NCBI GenBank assembly: GCA_900555605.1
Contig: USLW01000035.1
Coordinates: 1-11,489 of the forward strand
DNA length: 11,489 nucleotides
DNA from: an uncultured Clostridium sp.
GTDB taxonomy: Bacteria > Bacillota > Clostridia > UBA1212 > UBA1255
Direction: 5' to 3'
Positions 1 through 7,783 of this stretch are shown here, one piece after another. Both the position numbers and the translations under genes were made by a program. The notes under the pieces were generated by a model, which was not told where the DNA came from, did not search any database, and was given only the letters and a program-made list of their open reading frames with translations. Position 1 is the stretch's first letter; each line of letters starts with the position of its first letter.

Positions 1-273
1 ACCGGCTTCCTGCGGCAGCTGCGTCGCAAGATCCGTGAATCTGATATACTGATCTAAATATTTCCCGTTCTCGTCGGCACGCGGAACTAACTGGATATAA
101 TTCTCGCCGGTCACTGATTTTGCCTCAAAAAGGGGAGCCGGATTTGCCGCCACAATCGCGTCTATATCATCCTTCGGTGCATAAGTATAATACTCCTCCG
201 CGGCAAACGCCTGAACCGCAAACAGGCCAGCAATGAGAAAGCAAACCATCGTAAAGCAAAAAAGTTTCTTCAT
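1..273 (-). CDS. Secreted protein of unknown function, N-terminal fragment
   Basis: Read on the minus strand, an ATG at 273 opens a frame with no stop to the window edge (91 codons). The C-terminus is outside the window. The first 24 residues are a clear signal peptide: MKK, a hydrophobic core (residues 4-20), then an AFA-A cleavage site followed by EEYYTYAP. The mature part seen so far is acidic and polar, with no motif I recognise. An excellent Shine-Dalgarno sequence (AAGGAGGA, 280-287) sits 6 nt before the ATG, so the start is secure. The gene lies 114 bp downstream of the large surface glycosidase gene on the same strand. Its upstream region carries a box also found before that gene, so co-regulation is likely. 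I do not know its function; an extracellular solute-binding or surface protein is possible but unproven. Confidence 0.8.
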   Translation of the reverse strand, partial: MKKLFCFTMVCFLIAGLFAVQAFAAEEYYTYAPKDDIDAIVAANPAPLFEAKSVTGENYIQLVPRADENGKYLDQYIRFTDLATQLPQEAG

Positions 274-313
274 AACAAGTCCTCCTTCAAAATTATTTAA
301 TAATGTTAATTAT

Positions 314-376
314 TTTTTATCATACAAAACTGATCACTTCAATGATTTTTAGAAGCAATAATTCGTGACGTTTTTT
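314..376 (-). promoter_or_regulatory. Putative promoter and regulator box upstream of the small secreted protein gene
   Basis: On the minus strand this region contains AAAAAACGTCACGA (363-376), a TGCT block, then TCATTG overlapping a possible -35 element TTGAAG (337-342). The -10 would be TAAAAA (314-319) after 17 bp. TATGAT (319-324) is a better hexamer but lies only 12 bp from the -35. The GTCACGA and TCATTG blocks recur in the same order and spacing upstream of the 388-3252 gene, and in both cases GTCACG starts 91 nt before the ATG. This suggests a shared activator site, presumably for the neighbouring AraC-type protein. The box is seen directly; the -10/-35 assignment is weak, as is common for activator-dependent promoters. 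Confidence 0.5.
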
Positions 377-387
377 ACGTGATATTA

Positions 388-3252
388 TCAAGCCTTTTCT
401 GTTGATATCCGTGCCTTCTTTTTCCGGCGGGCTTTGACTCCAAGAAAGACCGCACTTCCTGCGGCAACGACTCCTGCGGCGGCTGCAAGTACAGCCGGAA
501 GCAGATTGTTGTTGGGCGCATCGCGAAGCAGCATCTCATCGTTGATCACCGGCGCAGCATAGCTGCTGACCAGCAGAAGTCCTCTGTAGGCCGGACAATC
601 GAGCTTTGTCTCTCCGGTGTAGCTGCGAATCACCCCGGTATACGGATCATAAACACGGAACGGCTCATTTTTACCAAAGGAGACTGTGATTTTTCCGTCC
701 GACGGAAAGCTGTTGGCGATAAAAAGAATCGTTCTGTTGTCTTTTGCATACGGACTTACATAAATGCCGTTATTGCTTCTTTGTACGGTGTAGCCGTAAT
801 CAATACAGGATTTCACAAGATCCGCGATATTTTTAAGAGTCGCTGCGGAATCATCGTAGGCTGCCACATATTTTTCATACTTTTTCGTTTTCTGCAAAAG
901 TTTTTCCGTATTTTCGTAATCCGTTGCAAAGGAAGGCAGCTGATTGATCCAGATTATTTTTCCTCCTTGGGCCTCAAAACGCTCCAGCTTCTCCATGGTC
1001 TGCAGCGACATCGATTCCACAAACGGCATTAACACAATGGAATAGGCTGCATCTCCGCAGACCAGATTGCCGTTTGACAGAGTGGCTCCGGCAATTGCTA
1101 CTTCATCAATATAGTTATAGTCCAGCCCGTTTTCAATCAATCCTTTACAAAGCGTATTGAACGATATATCCAGCTGGTAAACGTCTCCCTCCCTGACAAC
1201 GCCTGCCATAAGCTTTGCCTGCATGGATGCAATCGGATAATATACCGCGATCCCGGAATTCATCACAGCACCGTCCAATATGGTATTCACTCTGCCTACA
1301 TAGTCGTTTAAGGTTCTCGCCTGCCAAGCATTATACGTTTCCTGCGGATTGAGCATAACAAACCGGTCCGCACCGAACAGCAGCGTCAGGGTTGCGCCTC
1401 CCAGCGATTCGCCGAAGCGGTCCCGATCAAATTCGTCATTTTGAATTGCTTCCGGATTGAACTCCACCATAACCCCTTCCCGTGCGTGATTTCTGGCGGC
1501 AGAGCTGGCAAATTTTACCGCCTGAAAGCTTCCTAAATATGTTGTAGTGCTCATCATGGTCGTCGGACTGACCTGAAGCAGATCGCAGCCCGGCATCCCC
1601 ATCTCATTCAGACAGGCCATCAGGTCGCCGTAGCAGGATACGTGCTGGCACAGCCATTCCTCAAGCAGCAGATGTCCCGAAGATGCAACGCCGTTGGCGC
1701 TGCACCATGCTTCAATTTGCTTAAAATAGGCATCCGCCACCATTCTGGCTACAGTCTGATAAAAATTTACACGGACCGATTTGTCGCGGTCGGTATCCCC
1801 TTCAAACAGCGACTGCATACAGTCAAATATAGAATATCCATGCATTTCGAAAAATACATCCGGGAGCGAATCTTCCCACGGCATTAAGAATTCGGTCATG
1901 GGGTAGCACGACAGCAGATAAGATGTTTTGATTGACGGTTCATCCGTAAAAAATGCCGTTACAGAGGGGAATGAGGCATCCAGATAATCTTGATAGCGCT
2001 GATGTGTCAGCGTTATAAATTTTGACATGGCATCCTTGCTGAGGATATTCACATAACGCAGCCGATCCCAGCTGTGCGCCTCAGGTCCGGGATCCACATA
2101 CGGTTTATAGGTGGCATATACGGAAAGCGTCCAATCGCCCGAAACAGAAATATCAATTTGATTATCCGCAAAAGAGACGGGCTGCACGGATCCGCCTGAT
2201 TCCAACACAGCGTGTACAATTTTTTCGAAGCCTTCCTTGAGCCGGTATTGGTAGCTGCCGCTGCCTTCAATCCGGATCCGGCCGATCCCAATACTCTCAT
2301 ATTCGGGGTTGCCGTCCAGCACCTGTCCGTAGGCAGAACCACTGGGCCACTGATACTCATCATAGATCCAGAATTGTGTCATACCGGAACGGCCTGCATA
2401 AAAAAATGCGTCATCCAATAAATCGAACTCTTTTCTATCCAAAAGATATTGTTCATTGAATTTTACATTTGTCGTGATCCCGCCGTAGCCGTAGCCGTCA
2501 TGGAGTTCCCTGACGGTTTCCTCGTATTTCGATGTAAAGGCATACAAAAGCTTCATCATCTTATACGACGGGTCCGGTTCGATAAACGCGTCTGACAGCC
2601 ACTCTCCGCGCTGTTTTTCATAGTCAGGAAACCGCTCGCAGCCGGTAAAGCCGGCTGCAATAGCAGCATCATTGAAAAAGGCAAAGGAATCAATACAGAC
2701 AATTTCACCGGAGTCCACCTGTTCTTCAGCAAACGGCATAATTCTGACAGCAGATGAAAATTTTACGGCAGAACCACGGAACAGCTCAAAGCACGAACTG
2801 AAATCAAGTACCACCGTCTGCCAATCAGTGGTATCCGCATATGTATAATCTACTTTCATGGGAATCCGGTCAAGGCCGGCATAACACGTTACACTTCCGC
2901 CCGCGGACGGTCTGCTTGTTTTGATCCGAATTGCCAAATAACGATATTCTTTAATCTTAACATTGGTAAAGGGCAGATCGATATCTACAGTAATTCCGCT
3001 GACAGGCGCTGATGCGGTCCGTTTTCCGGCGTATATATTCAGAATTCCTTTTTCAAAGGATATATTACATTTTGTACTGAGGGAAATATCATATATATTT
3101 TCATCTGCAAAGTGCTTGCCGCCGGTGTACGCAGAACGCGCCTCCTCCCGCGTGTTTTCCTCTGCCGCGCGGATTCCGTAAAAAATGACTGTGGAAAACA
3201 AAACTGCAAATATACAGATTGTTCTCATCATTTTTCTCATTAAATTTGTCAT
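388..3252 (-). CDS. Surface-anchored GH106-like TIM-barrel glycosidase
   Basis: The 954-residue product has a signal peptide (about residues 1-30), a beta-sandwich region likely to bind carbohydrate (about 45-195), a long TIM-barrel-type catalytic region (about 230-660), a glutamine-amidotransferase-like Rossmann region (about 662-800) as in GH42-type and related enzymes, a small beta-domain, and a C-terminal membrane segment (about 917-939) ending in ARRKKK. Barrel motifs include WIYDEYQWPSG (near 295-305), FTDEP (435-439) and GHLLLEEW (526-533). These resemble the poorly characterised GH106-like glycosidase superfamily; Glu438 and Glu531/Glu532 are candidate catalytic acids. The substrate is unknown. 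I chose the ATG at 3252, which has AAGGTGG (3258-3264) 5 nt upstream. A longer frame from a GTG at 3261 would begin inside that ribosome binding site. The gene is divergent from the AraC regulator, its likely controller. There is no LPXTG motif, so anchoring is by the membrane helix. Confidence 0.75.
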   Translation of the reverse strand: MTNLMRKMMRTICIFAVLFSTVIFYGIRAAEENTREEARSAYTGGKHFADENIYDISLSTKCNISFEKGILNIYAGKRTASAPVSGITVDIDLPFTNVKIKEYRYLAIRIKTSRPSAGGSVTCYAGLDRIPMKVDYTYADTTDWQTVVLDFSSCFELFRGSAVKFSSAVRIMPFAEEQVDSGEIVCIDSFAFFNDAAIAAGFTGCERFPDYEKQRGEWLSDAFIEPDPSYKMMKLLYAFTSKYEETVRELHDGYGYGGITTNVKFNEQYLLDRKEFDLLDDAFFYAGRSGMTQFWIYDEYQWPSGSAYGQVLDGNPEYESIGIGRIRIEGSGSYQYRLKEGFEKIVHAVLESGGSVQPVSFADNQIDISVSGDWTLSVYATYKPYVDPGPEAHSWDRLRYVNILSKDAMSKFITLTHQRYQDYLDASFPSVTAFFTDEPSIKTSYLLSCYPMTEFLMPWEDSLPDVFFEMHGYSIFDCMQSLFEGDTDRDKSVRVNFYQTVARMVADAYFKQIEAWCSANGVASSGHLLLEEWLCQHVSCYGDLMACLNEMGMPGCDLLQVSPTTMMSTTTYLGSFQAVKFASSAARNHAREGVMVEFNPEAIQNDEFDRDRFGESLGGATLTLLFGADRFVMLNPQETYNAWQARTLNDYVGRVNTILDGAVMNSGIAVYYPIASMQAKLMAGVVREGDVYQLDISFNTLCKGLIENGLDYNYIDEVAIAGATLSNGNLVCGDAAYSIVLMPFVESMSLQTMEKLERFEAQGGKIIWINQLPSFATDYENTEKLLQKTKKYEKYVAAYDDSAATLKNIADLVKSCIDYGYTVQRSNNGIYVSPYAKDNRTILFIANSFPSDGKITVSFGKNEPFRVYDPYTGVIRSYTGETKLDCPAYRGLLLVSSYAAPVINDEMLLRDAPNNNLLPAVLAAAAGVVAAGSAVFLGVKARRKKKARISTEKA

Positions 3253-3257
3253 TAAAC

Positions 3258-3264
3258 CCACCTT
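3258..3264 (-). promoter_or_regulatory. Ribosome binding site deciding the start of the 388-3252 gene
   Basis: AAGGTGG on the minus strand lies 5 nt before the ATG at 3252. The in-frame upstream GTG (3259-3261) is inside this element and has no Shine-Dalgarno sequence of its own, which argues for the ATG. Confidence 0.65.
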
Positions 3265-3293
3265 CTTTTATTTTTTAGGGGAGAATTGTATTT

Positions 3294-3353
3294 AGCATAA
3301 TCGAAATAAACGAATTTACAATGACTCATCGCAGCAGAAAATCGTGACATTTT
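3294..3353 (-). promoter_or_regulatory. Putative promoter and regulator box upstream of the surface glycosidase gene
   Basis: On the minus strand, AAAATGTCACGA (3342-3353) is followed 17 nt later by TCATTG, which overlaps a possible -35 TTGTAA (3316-3321). After a 16-bp spacer comes a possible -10, TATGCT (3294-3299), giving a leader of roughly 35 nt. Compared with the region before the gene starting at 273, 22 of the 30 positions from GTCACGA through TCATTG match without gaps, including an internal TGCT. The -35 and -10 each match consensus at four of six positions, as expected of an activator-dependent promoter. Binding by the divergent AraC-type product is an inference. Confidence 0.55.
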
Positions 3354-3523
3354 GTAAGATACCCGCTATCAAAAAGCAACAGGCAATGAACTTTTTCTTC
3401 TGCCGCAAAGACGGATTTCTTTTATAAATAAATGTGTTTTTGATTCTCTGTTTCATCGCTTTTTGCCTTATCTTTTAAAAATACATATTTCAGTGGCATC
3501 CGCGGAATAACATCACAAACAGC

Positions 3524-3552
3524 TTGTGCAAAATTCCGAAAGAGAATATAAT
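3524..3552 (+). promoter_or_regulatory. Sigma-A promoter of the AraC-family regulator gene
   Basis: TTGTGC (3524-3529) and a perfect -10 TATAAT (3547-3552) are separated by 17 bp. Transcription should start near 3559, leaving a leader of about 80 nt. The promoter also shows that translation cannot begin at the in-frame TTG at 3524, because that codon is the -35 element. Confidence 0.65.
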
Positions 3553-3620
3553 TATTATAAAAATCAATAAAAGCCCCCGATACGGCTCATTTTCAGCTGC
3601 TTTTGCCTGCCGTACGGCGG

Positions 3621-3627
3621 AAAGGAG
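3621..3627 (+). promoter_or_regulatory. Ribosome binding site of the AraC-family gene
   Basis: AAAGGAG lies 10 nt before the ATG at 3638 and 4 nt before an in-frame GTG at 3632. The ATG is preferred, but a GTG start adding two residues cannot be excluded. A 10-bp palindrome, GCCGTACGGC (3609-3618), sits just upstream. Confidence 0.55.
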
Positions 3628-3637
3628 ATTCGTGCTG

Positions 3638-4795
3638 ATGGATCAGAATCCTTATCTGAAAGGAATCGCACTTTACGAGAAAACCGGATGCCCGTTTGAG
3701 AATGAGCCGCTGCCTGCGGTATTTCAAAGGGAGGCATTGAATCTGTTTCAAAATATGATACCGCTTACAGATATTGAGCTGTATTATCGGGATTGCTATG
3801 AGGCCGCAAAACAGGGCGACGAGGCGCTACACAGTTTTTTAAAATTCGCCGCTACAAACAGCTATCCCTTCAAATCCGCCGCCGTGCCTTTAGAAAAGGA
3901 TATTACCTGTCTGACGGAGGAGTATTATTTTGAAAATAATGATAATGTCAGCCTCTGCCCGCATCTGAGATATGATGTCCCCTATTACCACGAGCATGAA
4001 TTCTTTGAATTCACTTATGTGCTGGCCGGCGCCTGCTGTATAGAAAATAATGAGGAGGCTTACTGCCTGCATGAGGGAGAAATGTCCATTACCCCCCCTT
4101 ATGAAAAGCATATGGTCTGCGTCCTCGACGACAACACGGTTATCATGAATATTCTCGTAAAGGCCTCGACCTTTTCTCAGGTTTTTCCCTTTGTCCTCTC
4201 AAGAGAAGGAATCCTGTCATCCTTTTTTACAAACGCGCAAAATCTCAAAAATAATTATGTATTTATCTACTTTTCACTGAACCGTGATGAAAGGCTGAAA
4301 AAGCTGTTTACGCTTTTTCTTTATGAACATAACACAGCCGTGCCCCGGCCCGGTATCCTGAAGGAATATCTGCTGCAGGTGTTTCTCGGATATCTCATCT
4401 ATATGGACAGCAGTCAATTTGTTACCTCCAAGCAATTCACCATCAGAGAAAGCAATCCGATTGTTCCGATTATGCGCTATATTTCCGATAATTTTAAGAC
4501 CGTCTCCCTGAAAAGCGTTGCGGACGCATTCAATTATTCGCCGCAGCATCTTTCCAGGCTGATTAAAAAGGAGACGAATTCCACCTTTACGGACATTGTA
4601 CAGAAGCACAAGCTGACTACGGCCTGCAATCTGCTGCGAAGCACAAATATCAAGATCAATGAAATATCGGAGATCTGCGGATTTCAAAACCGTGAACATT
4701 TTACAAGGATATTCAGTAAAATTTATCATATGTCTCCGAGCAGCTACAGAAAAAATCACGGCAGCGAAATACACCCCGCAGGATGCGTAAAATAA
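3638..4795 (+). CDS. AraC-family transcriptional regulator with cupin-type sensor domain
   Basis: This is a 385-residue DNA-binding regulator. The region around residues 105-175 reads as an AraC-type cupin ligand-binding domain, with YYHEHEFFEF (about 116-125) and HEGEMSITPP (145-154) typical of the small beta-barrel. The C-terminal 100 residues contain the two helix-turn-helix units of the HTH_18 domain: one around 290-311 (SLKSVADAFNYSPQHLSRLI) and one around 339-362, including EISEICGFQNREHFTRIFSK, followed by the family signature MSPSSYRK. Residues 1-100 are helical and unassigned. Family members of this layout usually activate sugar-catabolic genes on binding a small carbohydrate ligand. 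The gene is divergent from the surface glycosidase gene, its most likely target. The start was set by the ribosome binding site at 3621-3627, and the frame upstream of it overlaps the promoter. I see no clear terminator after the stop. Confidence 0.9.
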   Translation: MDQNPYLKGIALYEKTGCPFENEPLPAVFQREALNLFQNMIPLTDIELYYRDCYEAAKQGDEALHSFLKFAATNSYPFKSAAVPLEKDITCLTEEYYFENNDNVSLCPHLRYDVPYYHEHEFFEFTYVLAGACCIENNEEAYCLHEGEMSITPPYEKHMVCVLDDNTVIMNILVKASTFSQVFPFVLSREGILSSFFTNAQNLKNNYVFIYFSLNRDERLKKLFTLFLYEHNTAVPRPGILKEYLLQVFLGYLIYMDSSQFVTSKQFTIRESNPIVPIMRYISDNFKTVSLKSVADAFNYSPQHLSRLIKKETNSTFTDIVQKHKLTTACNLLRSTNIKINEISEICGFQNREHFTRIFSKIYHMSPSSYRKNHGSEIHPAGCVK

Positions 4796-4811
4796 AAAAG
4801 CTGCCTCTGCA

Positions 4812-4840
4812 TTGACACCGCTCTGATAATATTGTAAAAT
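4812..4840 (+). promoter_or_regulatory. Near-consensus sigma-A promoter of the glycosidase-amidase operon
   Basis: A perfect -35 TTGACA (4812-4817) is followed after exactly 17 bp by TAAAAT (4835-4840), one mismatch from TATAAT. Transcription should start near 4847, giving a leader of about 35 nt. It lies 16 bp after the regulator stop codon, so the downstream genes need not depend on readthrough. Two TATTGT copies (4830-4835 and 4846-4851), 16 bp apart, flank the -10 and start site. Confidence 0.75.
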
Positions 4841-4870
4841 GTGTCTATTGTGTTAATAAACTTGAAATGC

Positions 4871-4875
4871 GGAGG
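4871..4875 (+). promoter_or_regulatory. Ribosome binding site deciding the start of the GH99-like gene
   Basis: GGAGG lies 6 nt before the ATG at 4882. The in-frame ATG at 4867 lies just upstream of this element and has no Shine-Dalgarno sequence, so the later ATG is the start. Confidence 0.7.
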
Positions 4876-4881
4876 CTCCCC

Positions 4882-7707
4882 ATGAAACTGCGTCACAAAT
4901 GGATTTTTCTCTTATCTGCCGTTTTGCTGTCTGCAGCAGCACTGCTCCCCCGCACCGTTTCAGCTGCGGTGCGGATCAATACATATGAAAATGGAACGGA
5001 TTCTCACAGCGCCGTGCAGATCATGCCGGGGGAATCCGTCGGCTTCCAGTTCCATGCCCGGACTTCGTTCGATATGATCAGCGCCGTATGTCCGAGCTAT
5101 GGCAACAGAATCGGAGACATGCGGCTTTCTTTGTTCCGATGGGATCAGGACTACTACACCACGATTTCAGGCAAAGCGGCAGTGACAAAGCTGTATACTA
5201 ATTTTTCCGATAACCAGGAACTGTCCCTGACATTTTCTCCTCTGCCTGCCGGAGAATATCTCTTTTTACTGCATGACACCCGGGAAAGCGTGGGCCTTTG
5301 GACGACGCAAAAGGGTGCTGCAAATACCCGTCTGATCAAAAACGGCGCCGTATTGCCGGCCGGGATGCAAGGCAGCATCCGGTTTGTTAATCAGGTTTCT
5401 TCTTATTTCGGTGCAATTTCCGATCTGATCGATACGGCAAAGCCGGTTACGCCTCCGCCGAAAGCAGAGCTTCCCGCAGACAGCGCAATCGTGCAGATGG
5501 ATGTACGTCCCGATACCTGGGCCGCGGTTGACGGTCTGAACAGAACCGTGTCAGACTATGAGGCAGTCGGACAGACAAAGGAAAAATATGTCGGTATGTT
5601 TTATTGGACCTGGCATGCCGGTCATTCCGTCTCAAACCGCGCGCGGAACGTCACCTCCGTACTGAAAAAATATCCCGAAGCGGTCAATGATTTCAACCAT
5701 GCCGCATGGGAAGGCACCCCCAGCGGAACCCCTTATTTTTGGAATGAGCCGCTTTTCGGATATTATAACGGGATGGATGCATATGTCCTGAGGAAACACG
5801 CGGAAATGCTGGCGGATGCCGGCGTAGACGTTGTCATTTTTGATTGCACAAACGGAACCTTTACCTGGAAGGCAGGCTATGAAAAGCTGCTGGAGGTGTT
5901 TGCAAAGGCAAGAGCCGACGGCGTAAAAACGCCGCAGATTGCGTTTATGCTGAACTTCGCGGCTAACAGCGATTCAAAAGCGAATCTGAACACGCTTTAT
6001 CTGGACCTCTACCGTCCGAAGCGCTATCAGGATCTCTGGTTCTATTGGGAGGGGAAACCGCTGATCATGGCGCACAAGAGCAACTTAAATGCTTCGGACC
6101 CGATTGAAAAAGAGATCCTGAACTTTTTCACCTTCCGGGCCAACGAGCCCACCTATTACGCCGCTGATACCCCGTCTTCACAAAAAAGATGGGGCTGGTG
6201 CTCCATATACCCGCAGACAAAATACGGCACCGACAGCACAGGCAGAATCGAGCAAATGACGGTCAGCGTTGCACAGAACTACAGTGCCTCCCACGGACTG
6301 ACTGCGATGAATGATCCCCGGGGCGGTGTTTTCGGCAGAAGCTATACCAGTGGAAAAAACGGCGCGTACTCCTATCAGTATACGCATCAGAACAAAACCG
6401 TCACCGTAAGCAGCCAAACGGAAAACGCGCTGCTTTACGGTCTGAATTTCCAGCAGCAGTGGGATTATGCCATTCAATGCAATCCGGATTTTATTTTTGT
6501 GACGGGCTGGAATGAATGGGTTGCAGGACGGCATGCCGCCTGGCAGGGTACAGTCAATGCGTTTCCGGATCAGTTTAACGACGAGTACAGCCGCGATATC
6601 GAACCCTCCTCCGGGATATTAAAGGACCATTATTATTACCAGCTGGTTGAAAATATCCGGCGCTACAAGGGCGTTTCCGTACCACAGAAAAATGATGCGG
6701 ACGCAATTATTGATATTTATGAAACCGGCGATATGTGGAGCGGTATTTTCCCCTCTTACAACCACTATACAGGCAGTACGCTGCCCCGCGACACAGACGG
6801 CTATGTCGGAACGCATTATAAAAGCGACACCATGCGCAACGACATTGTTTCCGCAAAGGTAGCATTTGACCGCGATTACGTATATTTTATGGTGGAAACG
6901 GCAGACCCGCTTTCTCCCTATACGGATAAAGCATGGATGCGTTTGTTCCTCGATACGGATTTCACCGGCAGCACCCCGAACTGGGAGGGCTTCGAATACG
7001 TCATCAACCGAAAAACCCCCGGCGCCGAAACCGCATATTTAGAAAAGTCCACAGGCGGATGGAATTTCCGGCAGATCGGCACAGTGGCGTACCATGCATC
7101 CGGAAATCGCCTGCAGATCAAGGTTCCGCGTACGCTTCTGGGGTTCGGGACAGACGGAAACATTCCGGCCTTCCGCTTCAAATGGGCAGATCATATGCAG
7201 GAGGACGGAAATATTCTGGACTTTTATCAATCCGGAGATGTGGCGCCCGGCGGCCGTTTTACTTTTGTATTTGACCCCTCCGGGGCAGAATTTGATCCTA
7301 AGGTCCCGCCGGTTCTCAATAGGCCCTCTCCCGCTCCTACCACGGCGCCTGTAAAAACCCCCGCGGCCACTCCCGCAAAAAGCAGTGTTCCCTCTGCATC
7401 CTTTCATACGCCAGCCGCCTCTCCGGACAGGGCCTCCCCTGCTCCGACGACGCATACATCATCGTCCGGAAACAGCATTTCCCCCACCGCGGGTTCTGAA
7501 GCCATCAGCCCGCAAGTCTCCCCGACAGGCGGGCAGCACACAGAACATACCGGCGCCGCGCGCCTTTCGGACTCGCCTTCGCCAACACAGAAGCCCCTGA
7601 AAAATAAGCATCTGTTCCCGATTTTACTATCCTGCGGCTGCGCAGTGCTGATAGCAGGAGGTGTTCTTGCAGTCTGGTACTATCTCAAAAAGAAGAAAAA
7701 TGAATAG
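4882..7707 (+). CDS. Surface-anchored GH99/GH71-like glycosidase with CBM9-like module
   Basis: The 941-residue exported protein starts with a signal peptide (about 1-28, ending TVSA-AV). Next come an N-terminal beta-sandwich (about 30-165, with the LSLFRWDQDYYTTI strand pattern), a catalytic region (about 200-600), a CBM9/DOMON-like carbohydrate-binding module (about 608-800), a Pro/Ser/Thr-rich linker (about 810-905) and a membrane helix (about 912-935) ending in KKKKNE. Catalytic-region motifs are FYWTWHAGH (240-248), FWNEPLFGYY (286-295), VDVVIFDC (315-322) and TGWNEW (541-546). The last is characteristic of GH99- and GH71-related TIM barrels, making Glu545 a candidate catalytic residue. 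Related enzymes act endo-type on alpha-linked mannans or glucans; the substrate here is undetermined. The start is set by the GGAGG at 4871-4875. It is the first gene of a probable operon with the amidase, 76 bp downstream. There is no sortase motif; the helix should tether it to the outer membrane face. Confidence 0.75.
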   Translation: MKLRHKWIFLLSAVLLSAAALLPRTVSAAVRINTYENGTDSHSAVQIMPGESVGFQFHARTSFDMISAVCPSYGNRIGDMRLSLFRWDQDYYTTISGKAAVTKLYTNFSDNQELSLTFSPLPAGEYLFLLHDTRESVGLWTTQKGAANTRLIKNGAVLPAGMQGSIRFVNQVSSYFGAISDLIDTAKPVTPPPKAELPADSAIVQMDVRPDTWAAVDGLNRTVSDYEAVGQTKEKYVGMFYWTWHAGHSVSNRARNVTSVLKKYPEAVNDFNHAAWEGTPSGTPYFWNEPLFGYYNGMDAYVLRKHAEMLADAGVDVVIFDCTNGTFTWKAGYEKLLEVFAKARADGVKTPQIAFMLNFAANSDSKANLNTLYLDLYRPKRYQDLWFYWEGKPLIMAHKSNLNASDPIEKEILNFFTFRANEPTYYAADTPSSQKRWGWCSIYPQTKYGTDSTGRIEQMTVSVAQNYSASHGLTAMNDPRGGVFGRSYTSGKNGAYSYQYTHQNKTVTVSSQTENALLYGLNFQQQWDYAIQCNPDFIFVTGWNEWVAGRHAAWQGTVNAFPDQFNDEYSRDIEPSSGILKDHYYYQLVENIRRYKGVSVPQKNDADAIIDIYETGDMWSGIFPSYNHYTGSTLPRDTDGYVGTHYKSDTMRNDIVSAKVAFDRDYVYFMVETADPLSPYTDKAWMRLFLDTDFTGSTPNWEGFEYVINRKTPGAETAYLEKSTGGWNFRQIGTVAYHASGNRLQIKVPRTLLGFGTDGNIPAFRFKWADHMQEDGNILDFYQSGDVAPGGRFTFVFDPSGAEFDPKVPPVLNRPSPAPTTAPVKTPAATPAKSSVPSASFHTPAASPDRASPAPTTHTSSSGNSISPTAGSEAISPQVSPTGGQHTEHTGAARLSDSPSPTQKPLKNKHLFPILLSCGCAVLIAGGVLAVWYYLKKKKNE

Positions 7708-7770
7708 CCCGGATCTGCAGGAAAATACATTTGACGGACCACCGGCCTCCGCCATGAGCTGTTCATTGAA

Positions 7771-7776
7771 AAGGAG
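7771..7776 (+). promoter_or_regulatory. Ribosome binding site deciding the amidase start
   Basis: AAGGAG lies 7 nt before the ATG at 7784. The frame is open back to 7661 inside the preceding gene, but only the ATG at 7784 places a proper signal peptide at the N-terminus. Confidence 0.75.
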
Positions 7777-7783
7777 CATCGGG

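Larger units (their letters stand above)
3253..3637. other. Divergent intergenic regulatory region
   Basis: This 385-bp AT-rich stretch has no credible gene. It separates the minus-strand surface glycosidase gene from the plus-strand AraC-type gene. It holds the glycosidase promoter and GTCACGA box (3294-3353) on the left, the regulator promoter (3524-3552) on the right, and the regulator leader (about 3559-3637). Between roughly 3354 and 3523 I see only AT-rich sequence with no convincing repeat or hairpin. Confidence 0.7.

Noticed and set aside
299..314. Inverted repeat AATAAT/ATTATT upstream of the small secreted protein gene
   Set aside because: The arms are short and pure A/T within an AT-rich stretch, so chance is likely.
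3524..3637. N-terminal extension of the AraC-type protein from a TTG at 3524
   Set aside because: The TTG is the -35 element of the likely promoter, it has no ribosome binding site, and the extension resembles no part of the family.
7039..7455. Long minus-strand open frame opposite the end of the GH99-like gene
   Set aside because: It has an Arg/Gly-rich low-complexity product, no ribosome binding site, and sits opposite a convincing domain and Pro/Ser/Thr linker; it is a composition shadow.
7761..7769. TCATTGAA just before the amidase ribosome binding site, resembling part of the shared regulatory element
   Set aside because: No GTCACGA block lies 24 nt upstream and its position beside the start codon is wrong for an activator site.
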